A DNA stretch of 64,000 nt from Lachnospiraceae bacterium (GTDB taxonomy: Bacteria > Bacillota > Clostridia > Lachnospirales > Lachnospiraceae). The position numbers were made by a program, and so were the translations under genes. Below, piece after piece: positions 7,937 to 17,204 of the stretch (its first letter is position 1; each line of letters starts with the position of its first letter). The notes under the pieces were generated by a model. The model had not been told where the DNA came from. It was given only the letters and a program-made list of their open reading frames with translations, and did not search any database. The stretch covers positions 62,001-126,000 of the forward strand of contig CABIZF010000003.1 in assembly GCA_902363135.1 (NCBI GenBank), read 5' to 3'.

Positions 7937-9115
7937 TTAGTATCCGGCTTCGTCTTCATACTCAGCCATAAGCTCTGGATGTGCTTCCCAGGCTTTTGCC
8001 AGCGCCATGTTATATGGCATGGAAGGATCTTTTTCAATCAATCCCTTTGCAATCGTATCGATTTTTCCTTCTGCTGCAGACTTCTTGACTGCTGCAGTTC
8101 CGCCAGAGAATGATTTTCCGATTTCTCCAAATACGCCAGAGTTGTTGACCATTGCCACATTTCTGTCGAGAAGGCTGATCATATCATTGTAGGCAGTTCC
8201 ACCTGCACTTTTCAGTGTTTTCAAGGACTTAGCCAGTTCTTCCGGTTTTTCTCCAAGAACTTCGTACTTTTTAGCAACTGCATAAAGTTCTCTGTCTTCC
8301 GCTTCTTCCGCTCTTTTCTCGAGAGCTTCCAGTTTTTCTCTCACAAGAGGATGCAGTCCTTTGTAAATATCATCGTCAGCATTCTGTTCTGGCGGTGCAA
8401 AAGATTTCTTTGTATCTGTTTTCTTTTCAGCTCCATCATCATCGAGAACGTCTGGGTTTTCCTCTTTTTCGCTTTTCTGCGGTGCTTTCTTCTCGATAGA
8501 CGGCTCCTCGTTTGTCTCTACGGCAAACTTTTTGATAAGTTCATCATATGTCGCTCTTTCCTCAGCAGACATTTTTGACTTGTCGATTTTAATCATGTCT
8601 TCCAATTCTCCTTTCGTTTCTACGGATTTCTGAATGATTTCCTCCAGATTGCTATGCGCTTTCATCACCATAGGAAGATCTGTTTCGTCAGGCGCATCCA
8701 GATTCTTTTTGATTTTTGCAGATGTTCCCCCAGCCCATCCGGGAATGTATTCCTTCATAGCTGTAGCGAACTGTTCAATGCTTGTATCCATTGCACTCTG
8801 CTTCCCGCTGCTGTCCAGTTCTGGGTCGCACAGGATTGAATTAAGTGAATTCTGCAGGGCGTAACATACAGACCAGATTTCATCCCGGATTGCGTCCATG
8901 CTCACAGCGTTGATCTGTTCATCAAATGTCGTGGCTGATTTCTGCACCTCTCCGCCGATCCAGTTCAGGAATCGTTTAAATAGTCCGATTTCCGGGTCTG
9001 ATGTTTCCTCTGCTTTATTCTTGCCTTTCAGCAGTTTGATATCAGCTCTCTGATTTGCGCCTTCATCAACGAAATCTACTTTACCTACTTCCAGGCCTTT
9101 CAGTTTTGTTGCCAC
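7937..9115 (-). CDS. Capsid scaffold-like protein
   Basis: 392 residues starting at GTG (9115) behind GGAGGAAGCATT. The N-terminus L-K-G-L-E-V-G-K-V-D-F-V-D-E-G-A-N resembles the conserved leader of capsid-protease/scaffold proteins in PBSX-like phages. The rest is highly charged and helical (coiled coil about 250-300), as expected for a scaffold that guides shell assembly and is then removed. It lies immediately before the decoration and capsid genes, with an intrinsic terminator just upstream (9145-9166). Confidence 0.65.
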   Translation of the reverse strand: MATKLKGLEVGKVDFVDEGANQRADIKLLKGKNKAEETSDPEIGLFKRFLNWIGGEVQKSATTFDEQINAVSMDAIRDEIWSVCYALQNSLNSILCDPELDSSGKQSAMDTSIEQFATAMKEYIPGWAGGTSAKIKKNLDAPDETDLPMVMKAHSNLEEIIQKSVETKGELEDMIKIDKSKMSAEERATYDELIKKFAVETNEEPSIEKKAPQKSEKEENPDVLDDDGAEKKTDTKKSFAPPEQNADDDIYKGLHPLVREKLEALEKRAEEAEDRELYAVAKKYEVLGEKPEELAKSLKTLKSAGGTAYNDMISLLDRNVAMVNNSGVFGEIGKSFSGGTAAVKKSAAEGKIDTIAKGLIEKDPSMPYNMALAKAWEAHPELMAEYEDEAGY

Positions 9116-9144
9116 AATGCTTCCTCCTTTCGCTTTTATTTATC

Positions 9145-9166
9145 AAAAAAGCGCCCTTTTGGACGC
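9145..9166 (-). terminator. Intrinsic terminator-like hairpin before the scaffold gene
   Basis: Minus-strand GCGTCC-AAAA-GGGCGC is a 6-bp stem with one G-U pair, followed directly by TTTTTT. It sits in the 64-bp gap between two late genes transcribed in the same direction. Confidence 0.65.
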
Positions 9167-9179
9167 CTATTGATCACAT

Positions 9180-9671
9180 TTATTTAATTCCATGCCACGC
9201 TGTCTGAAGCAGAAATCCTAAAAGATACCAGATCTTATCCTTTATCTTCTTCATACAGATTTCTTCTCCGAGCTTCTGGTCGTAATTCTGAGCATCTACG
9301 CATGCAGATGTTTCAATGATCTCAAAACCATTTCGAAGCACGCAACGAACCATTGTTGTCTTATAGCCTACGGTACTGGTTTCAATATAGCTGATAAAGT
9401 CATTCACCATGTGTTCTCCTATTGATACGCCAGATATCAGTTTCGGATTCTCCTGAACCTGCATATAAGACTTCTCGAACACATCTTTCGGAGACCAGCT
9501 GATGTATCCATCCGGATATTTAACTACATATCCCGGATTGCCATCATCTGAACCTCCAAATCTTTTTCTTGCTTCTTCAATGGTATCGCAGGCACCTGTT
9601 TTTAATGCCTGTGCTTCTGCAAGAGTTGCTTTTTCTGCCTCAATAAGTTTTGTTCCAATATACTTATTCAT
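9180..9671 (-). CDS. N4 gp49 / Sf6 gp66 family protein
   Basis: 163 residues. The N-terminal part has P-D-G-Y-I-S-W-S-P-K-D-V-F. The C-terminal half (M-V-R-C-V-L-R-N-G-F-E-I then S-A-C-V-D then K-I-W-Y-L-L-G-F-L-L-Q) carries the conserved pattern of the N4 gp49/Sf6 gp66 family: a short strand-rich domain ending in a Trp-containing helix. The family is common in phages and its function is unknown. It overlaps the protease gene by 8 bp. Confidence 0.7.
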   Translation of the reverse strand: MNKYIGTKLIEAEKATLAEAQALKTGACDTIEEARKRFGGSDDGNPGYVVKYPDGYISWSPKDVFEKSYMQVQENPKLISGVSIGEHMVNDFISYIETSTVGYKTTMVRCVLRNGFEIIETSACVDAQNYDQKLGEEICMKKIKDKIWYLLGFLLQTAWHGIK

Positions 9672-10125
9672 TGTTTACTTTTACCCTTTCTGCTTCCCCT
9701 TCAATGGAGAACATACTGTAAGTTCCATCTTTTACCTTCTCCCAAACATCCGCATCTGTCAATTGAAAGCCTATCCACCATCCAACAGGGAGCGTGCCTT
9801 CCGGGATTCCCATTGCCGCCATCTTCTCTTCCGTAAATACAACACTCTCGATCAGATAAGCAACCCCACCTCTTTCGTGCATCTCTCCACCTTCCCGGTA
9901 GAGATCAACGAACTTGTAAGCGGCGCTTTCAAGTTCATCAGGCTCTATGATGTCGCCCTGCCAGTCTTCCAGAGTTTCTCCATTCTCAGCAATAGCAACA
10001 CTGGCCCAGCCGAATGCCTGCATTTTTTCATTATTTGTCTTCTTTACCTGGAACTTTCTTTTTGTTACCTCCGGCTTGTTGTCCGGTTCGTCCCTTATTT
10101 TCATTATTTCATTGAATGTTTTCAT
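9664..10125 (-). CDS. XkdF-like prohead protease
   Basis: 153 residues with the features of the XkdF serine protease family: a conserved Q-A-F-G-W-A-S-V-A start, D-W-Q-G-D-I-I, a central H (residue about 82, H-E-R-G-G-V-A) and V-G-W-W-I-G-F. It is expected to process scaffold and capsid proteins during prohead maturation. It is encoded between the F-like head protein and the scaffold. Confidence 0.78.
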   Translation of the reverse strand: MKTFNEIMKIRDEPDNKPEVTKRKFQVKKTNNEKMQAFGWASVAIAENGETLEDWQGDIIEPDELESAAYKFVDLYREGGEMHERGGVAYLIESVVFTEEKMAAMGIPEGTLPVGWWIGFQLTDADVWEKVKDGTYSMFSIEGEAERVKVNNE

Positions 10126-11056
10126 TTTTCACCCTCACATACTTCACCGCACATTTACAGCGCGGGTGTAATGGTGGAATAGACGTTGTAATCTCTCTCC
10201 TTCCGGATACCGTTTTAAATTCATCATCCATTCCTATCTTAGTGCCTTCAAGAGCTGCACATGATGCGCACACATGGCCGTTCAAAGCTGTTGACCACTC
10301 TTTTTCCATCTCCGGAAGGTTCCCTGCAGTTACCGCTTCCCTCACAAAAGCATCTGCGCCATGGTTATAGGCTTGTGCTATTTCCGATCTGGCTATAGTC
10401 TCTGCCCTATACCGCTGCTGTCTTTCTGCATATTTTGAAGCAGCCTCCCTCGCTTTCCGCTCAATTGACTCAGGTTTCATTCTCGGATGATCCGTTGTCA
10501 GCCTTTCCTTGATGGAGTTGTAATATTTGAGATTCGCCGCAGCCTGTCTCTCTGTCAGTCCTATTGTTGGCCGGATATATCTTGCCGTTTCAGCACTGCT
10601 CATATTAAGAGATTCAGCTTCAGCGATCAGATACCGAATTGCGCTCACCTGCTCATTACAACAATTTGTTATCAAATCTCCCGTATGATCAACAATCCAG
10701 CTTCGAACCCAGCTCTCAGAGCTTATTACATCTTCTGCTCCACAAAAGAGAGAATTGTTTTTCCACCCTTCAAGGAACGCCTGTTCCCATACAGGTGTCA
10801 TTTTTTCTGACAGCATCTTCGAATAATCCTGGAACCATATATCAAAAAGGCTTTCCGGATCTGTTTCTCCTATTACGAGTTCTCGCAGTTCTCTGTACAG
10901 CATGACTGCTGCCTGATCCTGCCAGAATCGAACAAGCCATCTTACTGGTTCATCAATATTTCCCTCGAGATAGGCGTCAAGTGCATCCAGTACTCTCTGT
11001 GATTCTTCGCTTTTTTTAACAGCCCTTGATCGTGGCCGCATTTTTCGCATCATCAA
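10109..11056 (-). CDS. Phage head morphogenesis protein, Mu F / SPP1 gp7 type
   Basis: 315 residues. The C-terminal domain has the diagnostic sequence around A-R-S-E-I-A-Q-A-Y-N, then H-V-C-A-S-C-A-A-L-E-G, then P-P-L-H-P-R-C-K-C-A. This is the minor head protein domain with metal-binding Cys and His. It is encoded right after the portal, as usual, and enters the prohead with it. It overlaps the protease gene by 17 bp. Confidence 0.9.
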   Translation of the reverse strand: MMMRKMRPRSRAVKKSEESQRVLDALDAYLEGNIDEPVRWLVRFWQDQAAVMLYRELRELVIGETDPESLFDIWFQDYSKMLSEKMTPVWEQAFLEGWKNNSLFCGAEDVISSESWVRSWIVDHTGDLITNCCNEQVSAIRYLIAEAESLNMSSAETARYIRPTIGLTERQAAANLKYYNSIKERLTTDHPRMKPESIERKAREAASKYAERQQRYRAETIARSEIAQAYNHGADAFVREAVTAGNLPEMEKEWSTALNGHVCASCAALEGTKIGMDDEFKTVSGRREITTSIPPLHPRCKCAVKYVRVKNENIQ

Positions 11057-11057
11057 A

Positions 11058-12443
11058 TCACCTGCCTAACCTTTTCTTGGCTTCCTCAGCATCTTGATTC
11101 TCTTCTGGATCCACCTCTGGTCCATCAGGTTCGTTTGCTGTCTTCTCTGGTGCTCTGCGCTGTGCTTCTCGCCGTTCATCTTTCTCTCTGGAATCTGGAA
11201 CTTCCGTTCTTTCCGGCAGGTTTGCTGCCTCCCTGACATAATCTTCCAGTTCTTCATCAGGTATCAAGATTCCCGTGCCGACCATATCCTTCAGGAATGT
11301 TGACAGTTTCGTGATATCCCGTTTGTCCACATCTCCATGGGCGAGTGTAGGATAGTCCTCAATCCCATCGAAATGGGAACCATTGATGTCTATCAACGAA
11401 GGAATGCCCTGGTTATTGAACGTCTCGCAAATAACATCTAAAAAAGCTCCGAGCGCAACAGAAAACAATTCTGTCTTGTCCGAGCTTAGTGCGAAGCTTC
11501 CAGTCTTTTCATGCCCAAGCATAATAAAATCTGCAAGGACTGTCTGGGCGATCTTCGTATCGTATCTGTTTATGATTGCATTGGTGTCAAATTGTCTTGT
11601 ACCTCCGGTGCTCAGAAGTTCCGCTTCGTATCCATACGGAAGAACAAGCCCTTCGGATTCATTTCTGCGAAGGTTCTTTACCATCGTAATAAGTGCTGCA
11701 TTAATTTTAACCATGTCAGGATCTTGACTATCCCATATTTCTACCCTTTCAGGAGCATGAATAACTGGCAGACCTGCAAGATCTCGCTCAATTCCGATAG
11801 CTTCAATTTCCTGGATTCTCCGTTTAAAATACCAGGAGCGATATGCGTTTCTTAAAATACTCCGGCCTTCCGGATTGTCTTTTACGCTCTCCGTTCGGAA
11901 TAGCATTGCTTTACTCATCGGTATAGTAAACAGTCCATAATCCGGAGGCGGTTGCTGTGTCATTCCAATCAGATTGTCACTATCATCATATTCCCAGCGA
12001 TACAAGGTATCCTGTGCTCTCGGAGGAAGTTTCTGCCAACCTATCAGTCCATCAGAGTATTTGCTTGACGATCTTCGGTTCTTTGTTTTACCCATTCGGC
12101 GCTTATATACAATCTCATGGAAGCTCCAACCGTAAGGCAGGAATGACAGGATTTCCGAAATGGTGTCTGTCCATGTGGCCTGCATGTCGTCCATGCAGCT
12201 TTCAACAAACTCTGCAGCTTCCTTATCCTTGGCACCATTGCCTCCCGGTTCCACATGCCACTCGACCTGCCGGATCATCATCTTGATTGCGAAAAGAATA
12301 GCTCCAACGGTATCGTCATTCTTTTCCATTTCCTGAAACACCTTTATCCCACGCATTCCGGACAGTTCCGGAAGAAATTCCTCGTAAAACTGTCCTTCCC
12401 AGCGTTTCTGTCCAATCCGTCCATACTCTTTCATCTTCATCAC
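11058..12443 (-). CDS. Portal protein, Mu gp29 / DUF935 type
   Basis: 461 residues between terminase and the F-like protein. The N-terminal region with D-D-T-V-G-A-I-L-F-A and the I-L-S-F-L-P-Y-G-W-S-F-H-E segment match the DUF935/Mu portal type. The C-terminal 60 residues are a charged, disordered tail rich in Pro and Glu. It forms the dodecameric DNA-entry ring of the capsid. Confidence 0.88.
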   Translation of the reverse strand: MMKMKEYGRIGQKRWEGQFYEEFLPELSGMRGIKVFQEMEKNDDTVGAILFAIKMMIRQVEWHVEPGGNGAKDKEAAEFVESCMDDMQATWTDTISEILSFLPYGWSFHEIVYKRRMGKTKNRRSSSKYSDGLIGWQKLPPRAQDTLYRWEYDDSDNLIGMTQQPPPDYGLFTIPMSKAMLFRTESVKDNPEGRSILRNAYRSWYFKRRIQEIEAIGIERDLAGLPVIHAPERVEIWDSQDPDMVKINAALITMVKNLRRNESEGLVLPYGYEAELLSTGGTRQFDTNAIINRYDTKIAQTVLADFIMLGHEKTGSFALSSDKTELFSVALGAFLDVICETFNNQGIPSLIDINGSHFDGIEDYPTLAHGDVDKRDITKLSTFLKDMVGTGILIPDEELEDYVREAANLPERTEVPDSREKDERREAQRRAPEKTANEPDGPEVDPEENQDAEEAKKRLGR

Positions 12444-12460
12444 CCCTCTTTCCGGCTATA

Positions 12461-13927
12461 TCAGCCCCAGTAATTGTCTTTGGTCAGCTCCTGTAATTCT
12501 TTGACTCCAGGTGCTGTGCCTGTGTGTTTCTTGATCTTTCCGAGATACAATGCCAAAGAAAGAGCATCTGCTCGGTCGGGGGAATCCAGCCCCCTTTTCT
12601 TCATTTCTTTTTTTGATTCTATTTCAAGCTTTCCGTTACTCGTCATTGTATATTTTCTGGAGGAAAGCTGGCCGACCGTCTGCTCATCGTCTTCAATTAC
12701 AATTTGCTTGTTATCCAGAAGATCTCGCATGCTGGCCCACATGGCGGTGGTCAGGTTATTGTACTTTTCAGCTGCATCTTTACCTGCTGCCGTATCGGTC
12801 TCAATCTTTTCTGCTGCATTTATCGGAATAATCTGCATCTTATACAGCTTCTGTTCTTTCCGAACTTCCTTCAGACGGTCAGTAACACCTCCACCAAGAC
12901 CGGTGTCATCAATCTGTACATACACCTTGCCTTCATACTTTGAATACTCCCTGTATATCTTTTTGAATTCCTTTACGATGTCACCTACAGTGGCCATCAG
13001 GTTCTGTCCTCGCCTGTTTCGAACTATTTTGCAATGACCACGAAAATTACGATATATGATCGTTTCATCATCTCCGAAACGAGCCACATCTACCCCCAGT
13101 GATACAAACTGCATCCCAGCCGCATCATCAAGTTCTAGCAATTTACTGCTGCACTGCTCGATCAGGCTTAACGGAATAAATACATCATCTTCCTGATTCG
13201 GAAATTCTCCACGGACACGGACACGGACTACGTTTGAATCCCATCCATACTTCCTTATGAGCGAATCAATATTTTCTTTGTTTGTTCTACTGCTGTCTGC
13301 AGATGATACAGTGTGGCATTTATACAGTGCCCTGTCTCTGGTATGCGAATCATAGAATGTTCCAGATGTTCGTGTTGGGTTTCCACACAGAAGAAGTTTA
13401 TTATTTGATCCGGATAAGGTACCAAGGATAGCCTCCATGATCGGATCCGCAACACCGGAAGCTTCATCAACGATAAAAAGCATATTATCTTCATGGAAGC
13501 CTTGCATATTCTCTGGCTTTGTAGCAGTCCTAGCAACACCAAACCAACGCTTTTCATTGCCAACCATATAAACATAGGTCTTTGTCCATTTCAGAAGCAT
13601 AGAGAGCAACTCAGACTTGCTCATCCACTTAGAAATCTCAGACCAGAGGGCATCGTGCAACTGCTGTTTGGTTGGTGCTGTCGCAACGATTCTTGGATAT
13701 GGGAAACAGGTTATGAACCAAAGAAATACTGCTGCCTCAAGACCAGTCTTTCCTACACCCTGTCCAGATTTAATACTGACCTTCGGGTTTGCCGCCAAAT
13801 CTCTTGCAGCTTCTGCCTGCCATTCATCAGGTTCAAAGTTGAGCACCTCCCGGAAGAACATAACCGGATCATTTCGCCACAGCGGTATGCTTTCATCAAG
13901 GAATTCAGAGAACTGAATATCATCCAT
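12461..13927 (-). CDS. Terminase large subunit
   Basis: 488 residues. The ATPase domain has Walker A G-Q-G-V-G-K-T (residues 55-61) and Walker B L-F-I-V-D-E-A (150-156). The nuclease domain has G-V-D-V-A-R-F-G-D-D-E (278-288), V-Q-I-D-D-T-G-L-G-G-G and a late R-A-D-A-L-S-L-A-L acid cluster. Together these make the packaging motor and headful/cos nuclease. The gene overlaps the small subunit by 8 bp. Confidence 0.95.
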   Translation of the reverse strand: MDDIQFSEFLDESIPLWRNDPVMFFREVLNFEPDEWQAEAARDLAANPKVSIKSGQGVGKTGLEAAVFLWFITCFPYPRIVATAPTKQQLHDALWSEISKWMSKSELLSMLLKWTKTYVYMVGNEKRWFGVARTATKPENMQGFHEDNMLFIVDEASGVADPIMEAILGTLSGSNNKLLLCGNPTRTSGTFYDSHTRDRALYKCHTVSSADSSRTNKENIDSLIRKYGWDSNVVRVRVRGEFPNQEDDVFIPLSLIEQCSSKLLELDDAAGMQFVSLGVDVARFGDDETIIYRNFRGHCKIVRNRRGQNLMATVGDIVKEFKKIYREYSKYEGKVYVQIDDTGLGGGVTDRLKEVRKEQKLYKMQIIPINAAEKIETDTAAGKDAAEKYNNLTTAMWASMRDLLDNKQIVIEDDEQTVGQLSSRKYTMTSNGKLEIESKKEMKKRGLDSPDRADALSLALYLGKIKKHTGTAPGVKELQELTKDNYWG

Positions 13928-14720
13928 CTTTGTTCTCTCCTTCCCTTGCTTTTACCACAGCTTCGGCCCATGCACGAACAACCTCATTGCCCTTGCTTTC
14001 TCCGGCTATCTTCTGCTTTTCAAGTCTCAGCTTCGCAAGTGCTTCAATAGCCTTTGTCTTCTTTGACTGTACAGTTGACAGCTCTTTTTCAAGTCTGGCA
14101 ATCATATTGTCCTTGTTTTCCATTGTGGTTTGCATGTTATACATATCTCCCGGCAGACGTTCTTCAGCAGATATTTTCTTCTCTATGCGTTCTTCGTAGA
14201 GCTGCTTGTCCTCTTCTGTTTTGAATGTCCTTTTGCTTTCGCTTCGGTTGAATCCATACAGGGATACTTCACCTTTCATGTTCCGGTATTTATTGATTGC
14301 AATCATAATCCTTCTTTCCCTCACGGCAAAGAGCTGAATCTGTTCGATCAGGAGCATTTCTTCATCCATCGGGATATCTTCGATCATATCTTTTTCAGAC
14401 TCATCAAGGACATCCCAATATACAGAGGAATATGCTCCGTGTTTCTCTGCAATCTTATCTCCCGCTTTCAGTGGACCGCCCTTATTTCCAACTGCATTTC
14501 TGTTTCCAGGCTGTCCACCTTTATGGCGAGCGTTCGTTTTTTTCTTTTGCGAACGTTCGTTTTTCTTTCCTTTTGTCTTTCCGTCCCAATTCTGTGTTGA
14601 TTTCCACCGCCGAACTGTGCTGGCCGGGACGTCCAACTTCTTGGCAATGTCAACAAGTTTCATCCCGTTCTTATACATTTCCTCAGCTTCAATGCTGTTG
14701 GGACTTCTTGCCCTTGCCAA
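13920..14720 (-). CDS. Terminase small subunit with N-terminal HTH
   Basis: 266 residues. An N-terminal helix-turn-helix (about residues 18-42, L-V-D-I-A-K-K-L-D-V-P-A-S-T-V-R-R-W) is followed by a basic linker rich in Lys and a PBSX XtmA-like helical body with a coiled coil near 200-240. It recognises the packaging site and loads the large subunit. The start is TTG at 14720, with GGAGGGGTGTCCA upstream; no earlier in-frame ATG is suitable. Confidence 0.85.
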   Translation of the reverse strand: MARARSPNSIEAEEMYKNGMKLVDIAKKLDVPASTVRRWKSTQNWDGKTKGKKNERSQKKKTNARHKGGQPGNRNAVGNKGGPLKAGDKIAEKHGAYSSVYWDVLDESEKDMIEDIPMDEEMLLIEQIQLFAVRERRIMIAINKYRNMKGEVSLYGFNRSESKRTFKTEEDKQLYEERIEKKISAEERLPGDMYNMQTTMENKDNMIARLEKELSTVQSKKTKAIEALAKLRLEKQKIAGESKGNEVVRAWAEAVVKAREGENKDG

Positions 14721-14760
14721 TGGACACCCCTCCCCTCCATCATCTTATTTCGGCATATGC

Positions 14761-14789
14761 AAAAGGGAGAGGTTGCACTCCCTCTCCCT
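14761..14789 (-). terminator. Intrinsic terminator-like hairpin before the terminase genes
   Basis: Minus-strand AGGGAGAGG/CCTCTCCCT is a perfect 9-bp stem with an 8-nt loop, followed by TTTT. It separates the PP-loop/ParB cassette from the packaging genes. Confidence 0.6.
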
Positions 14790-14819
14790 GCTTTCTGTTC
14801 TATATATCGTAGAACAATA

Positions 14820-15419
14820 TTAAATTTTTGTAATAAATTCAGCTTTTGAATAGCCCGTCACCCCTTTTGTCATCATCTTCAAGAAGTCTTCTTTTGAAAA
14901 ATCTGACAATCGGAAGATCTCCTCCGGTCTCATTCCAAGCTGTTTTCCGATTTCTTCAACTGTTTTGCCTTCGTCCATGAGTTCTTTAACGATTTTCTTC
15001 ATAGGTTCTAGCAAATGGGTACCTCTTGCCCTATTATGGGTAACGGTACCGTAAATATTTTTCGCTTTATCTTTATGATCAACAATCACTACAAGCACTT
15101 TTCCCTCAAGACGTTCGTATAATGTCCTGCGATCATCTTCTTCCGAAGGAGGAACGTACTTCCAGTCAGGTCCTGCAACCGTCCATCTGTGGAATCCATC
15201 AATAATAGTACCGTCTGGTCTTACCACAATTGGCAGCGTCCATCCGTTTGTAAAGATAGACTGTGTGAGCAGTTCCAGATTTTGTCTCGAAACTTTGTTC
15301 GGGTTGTAATCATTTGGTTTGATCTTATTCCTATCTACCCAATGCATGGTCCTAGATGGTGCTGACAGCTTATTGTCCATGGTGTTCTCCTTTCTTCGCA
15401 TCGTTGATATAACGTCCAT
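14820..15419 (-). CDS. ParB/Srx-fold protein, IbrB-like
   Basis: 199 residues (a start at the internal Met, residue 14, is equally possible). The ParB-type core runs from about residue 30: N-K-I-K-P-N-D-Y-N-P-N, then V-V-R-P-D-G-T-I-I-D-G-F-H-R-W (the ParB box with G-F-H-R), and a C-terminal helical domain with an HTH-like V-E-E-I-G-K-Q-L-G-M. It overlaps the PAPS-reductase-like gene by 50 bp. ParB-fold proteins bind DNA and some bind or hydrolyse nucleotides. The same pairing with a PAPS-reductase-like protein is known as IbrA/IbrB. The exact activity is unknown. Confidence 0.8.
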   Translation of the reverse strand: MDVISTMRRKENTMDNKLSAPSRTMHWVDRNKIKPNDYNPNKVSRQNLELLTQSIFTNGWTLPIVVRPDGTIIDGFHRWTVAGPDWKYVPPSEEDDRRTLYERLEGKVLVVIVDHKDKAKNIYGTVTHNRARGTHLLEPMKKIVKELMDEGKTVEEIGKQLGMRPEEIFRLSDFSKEDFLKMMTKGVTGYSKAEFITKI

Positions 15420-16515
15420 ATACTCTCTGGTACAGTGCCCGGAATGCCCTCATTTTGGGATCTCCGGATATCAGTCCTTCGTATATGTGCTTGCAATCGG
15501 CCGATGTAGCTATTGCTGATACCGCCATAAAGAAATTACGGTATCGTTCTGCCACATGCCTTTTATGCGGAGTGTCGAAAAAAACGTCCATGTGATTAAA
15601 AAGATGTATCAGCTCCTGCCGATAATCTCTCTGCTCCTGTCCCTCTTCCGCCTCTTTCCTTTTTCTGGAACTTCTGCCGAACATCTCGCTGTCCCAATAC
15701 AGGGCAGCCAGATAAGCGTTCGGTTCTCTTCTGATGATCCGTTCCATAAGATCTGGATAATACTCATTCATCTTCACAAGGCTTCTTGCTGTATCAACAG
15801 AAAAGAACTGGGATACTCGCATCTGCCTTTTACTGGATCCTGACTGCCAGAGGAACAAATATATCTCCGGGATATCTACATGATTTCTCAGAAGGAAGAG
15901 CCAGACATCATTGTCCGTCCAATCATAAATGGGAAATACCTGCTTTTTTGCAGTCATTTTGTTTCCTGCTTTTGTCATAGACGCAATATTCTGAAGCCTC
16001 TGTACAGATTCCGCTGTACGGATACCGACCATTGTAATTCCTGATACGGTTGTCCTTGGCAGGAAATCCTGATAAGCATCAATCCTTGGACGTAACAGTT
16101 TATGGTTCCTTATCGCAAAGGAAGGCGGCTGTCTTACCCATACGTCTTGTTTTGCGGAATCCCAGCAGATAAATGTTTCATCATTTGACAGTTCATTGAA
16201 GCAGTTAAAATGTTTTACTTCTACGCAATACCATTCAAACTTTGCTCCCATCATCATAAAGATGCGCCGCCACTTCTTTGTCATATCCTCCATGCAAGGA
16301 AAGATTGCTTCTTCATCTATAAACTGCACTGTAAGTTGTTTCATGTCAATCTCACCTCGATTGGCCAGATTGACCATCAGCTGCGCCACGCATAAGCTGT
16401 CCTTTCCCCCACTGAAAGAAAAGAACACTGGTAGCCCGTTTCCGAACACGTTTTTTATCCGGATCTCTGCAGCTTTCACAACATCGATATTGGCTTCACA
16501 ACGTTTTACAGCCAT
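15370..16515 (-). CDS. PAPS-reductase-like PP-loop protein, IbrA-like
   Basis: 381 residues. The PP-loop S-F-S-G-G-K-D-S-L lies at about residues 33-41. The phosphoadenosine-phosphosulfate-reductase core follows, with V-G-I-R-T-A-E-S near 180 and F-P-I-Y-D-W-T-D-N-D-V-W near 220. PP-loop enzymes adenylate a substrate with ATP. No CxxC or reductase-type ECGLH tail is visible, so sulfate reduction is unlikely. Its partner is the ParB-like gene downstream, and the context suggests nucleic-acid or nucleotide chemistry. Confidence 0.82.
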   Translation of the reverse strand: MAVKRCEANIDVVKAAEIRIKNVFGNGLPVFFSFSGGKDSLCVAQLMVNLANRGEIDMKQLTVQFIDEEAIFPCMEDMTKKWRRIFMMMGAKFEWYCVEVKHFNCFNELSNDETFICWDSAKQDVWVRQPPSFAIRNHKLLRPRIDAYQDFLPRTTVSGITMVGIRTAESVQRLQNIASMTKAGNKMTAKKQVFPIYDWTDNDVWLFLLRNHVDIPEIYLFLWQSGSSKRQMRVSQFFSVDTARSLVKMNEYYPDLMERIIRREPNAYLAALYWDSEMFGRSSRKRKEAEEGQEQRDYRQELIHLFNHMDVFFDTPHKRHVAERYRNFFMAVSAIATSADCKHIYEGLISGDPKMRAFRALYQRVYGRYINDAKKGEHHGQ

Positions 16516-17171
16516 ATCTTTTCACCGCAGTTCGGGCAGATAACAAACTTCCGGGTTTCTGTTATTTCCGGTTCTGTTTCAGTGGTATTTTGCCTTTCCG
16601 ACGATTGGTTGTCTGAAGTGTTCGGATTTTCCGAACTGTTCTCTGAATTATTGTCAGATATTTCCGCTGCTGCCGCTTTCTGCTCTCGTTTCTCATTGGC
16701 TTCCTTTATCTTCTGGATCTCTGATTCGTCCAATGTTCCATATTCAGAGATTTTCTCAGTTACTTCGTCTGCATCCGCGACCATCTGCTGTAATATTTCT
16801 TCATCGTATCCCGGAATGTCCAGATCGCCCTGCAATTCCTCAAGAAACTCATTCAATGTATCCAGATTATCAATTCCAAGAGCATAAGTCTTATTGTCGG
16901 CTATCATAAGCTTCTTTTTATCATTTTCAGAAAGTTCCGTTTTTACATATACGGATGCCTCCTGATAACCAAGGCTCACCATAGCCTCATATAAGCCGTT
17001 CCCGATCAGAATCACATTATTTTCATCCACAACAAGGGCTCTGGTCTGTCCAAACTTCTCAAGGGAGCGTTTCAGTTCCCTGATTTGCTGTTCAGAATGA
17101 ATTCTGACATTTTTCTCTGGATGTTTAAGATCATCCAGTCTCTTTTTAATAACCTTCATTTTGTCCTCCAT
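16506..17171 (-). CDS. ParB-like nuclease-domain protein with C-terminal zinc ribbon
   Basis: 221 residues. The ParB/Srx domain covers about 8-115 (I-R-E-L-K-R-S-L-E-K-F-G-Q-T, V-I-L-I-G-N-G-L-Y-E-A-M, then M-I-A-D-N-K-T-Y). A low-complexity Ser/Asn/Glu linker covers about 150-200, and the protein ends in a half zinc-ribbon C-P-N-C-G-E-K. It belongs to a ParB branch different from 14820-15419. It overlaps the PP-loop gene by 10 bp, so all four cassette genes are probably co-translated. Confidence 0.8.
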   Translation of the reverse strand: MEDKMKVIKKRLDDLKHPEKNVRIHSEQQIRELKRSLEKFGQTRALVVDENNVILIGNGLYEAMVSLGYQEASVYVKTELSENDKKKLMIADNKTYALGIDNLDTLNEFLEELQGDLDIPGYDEEILQQMVADADEVTEKISEYGTLDESEIQKIKEANEKREQKAAAAEISDNNSENSSENPNTSDNQSSERQNTTETEPEITETRKFVICPNCGEKIWL

Positions 17172-17204
17172 TTCTGAAGGGCAATGGCTTCCGGCTGCAA
17201 CCGG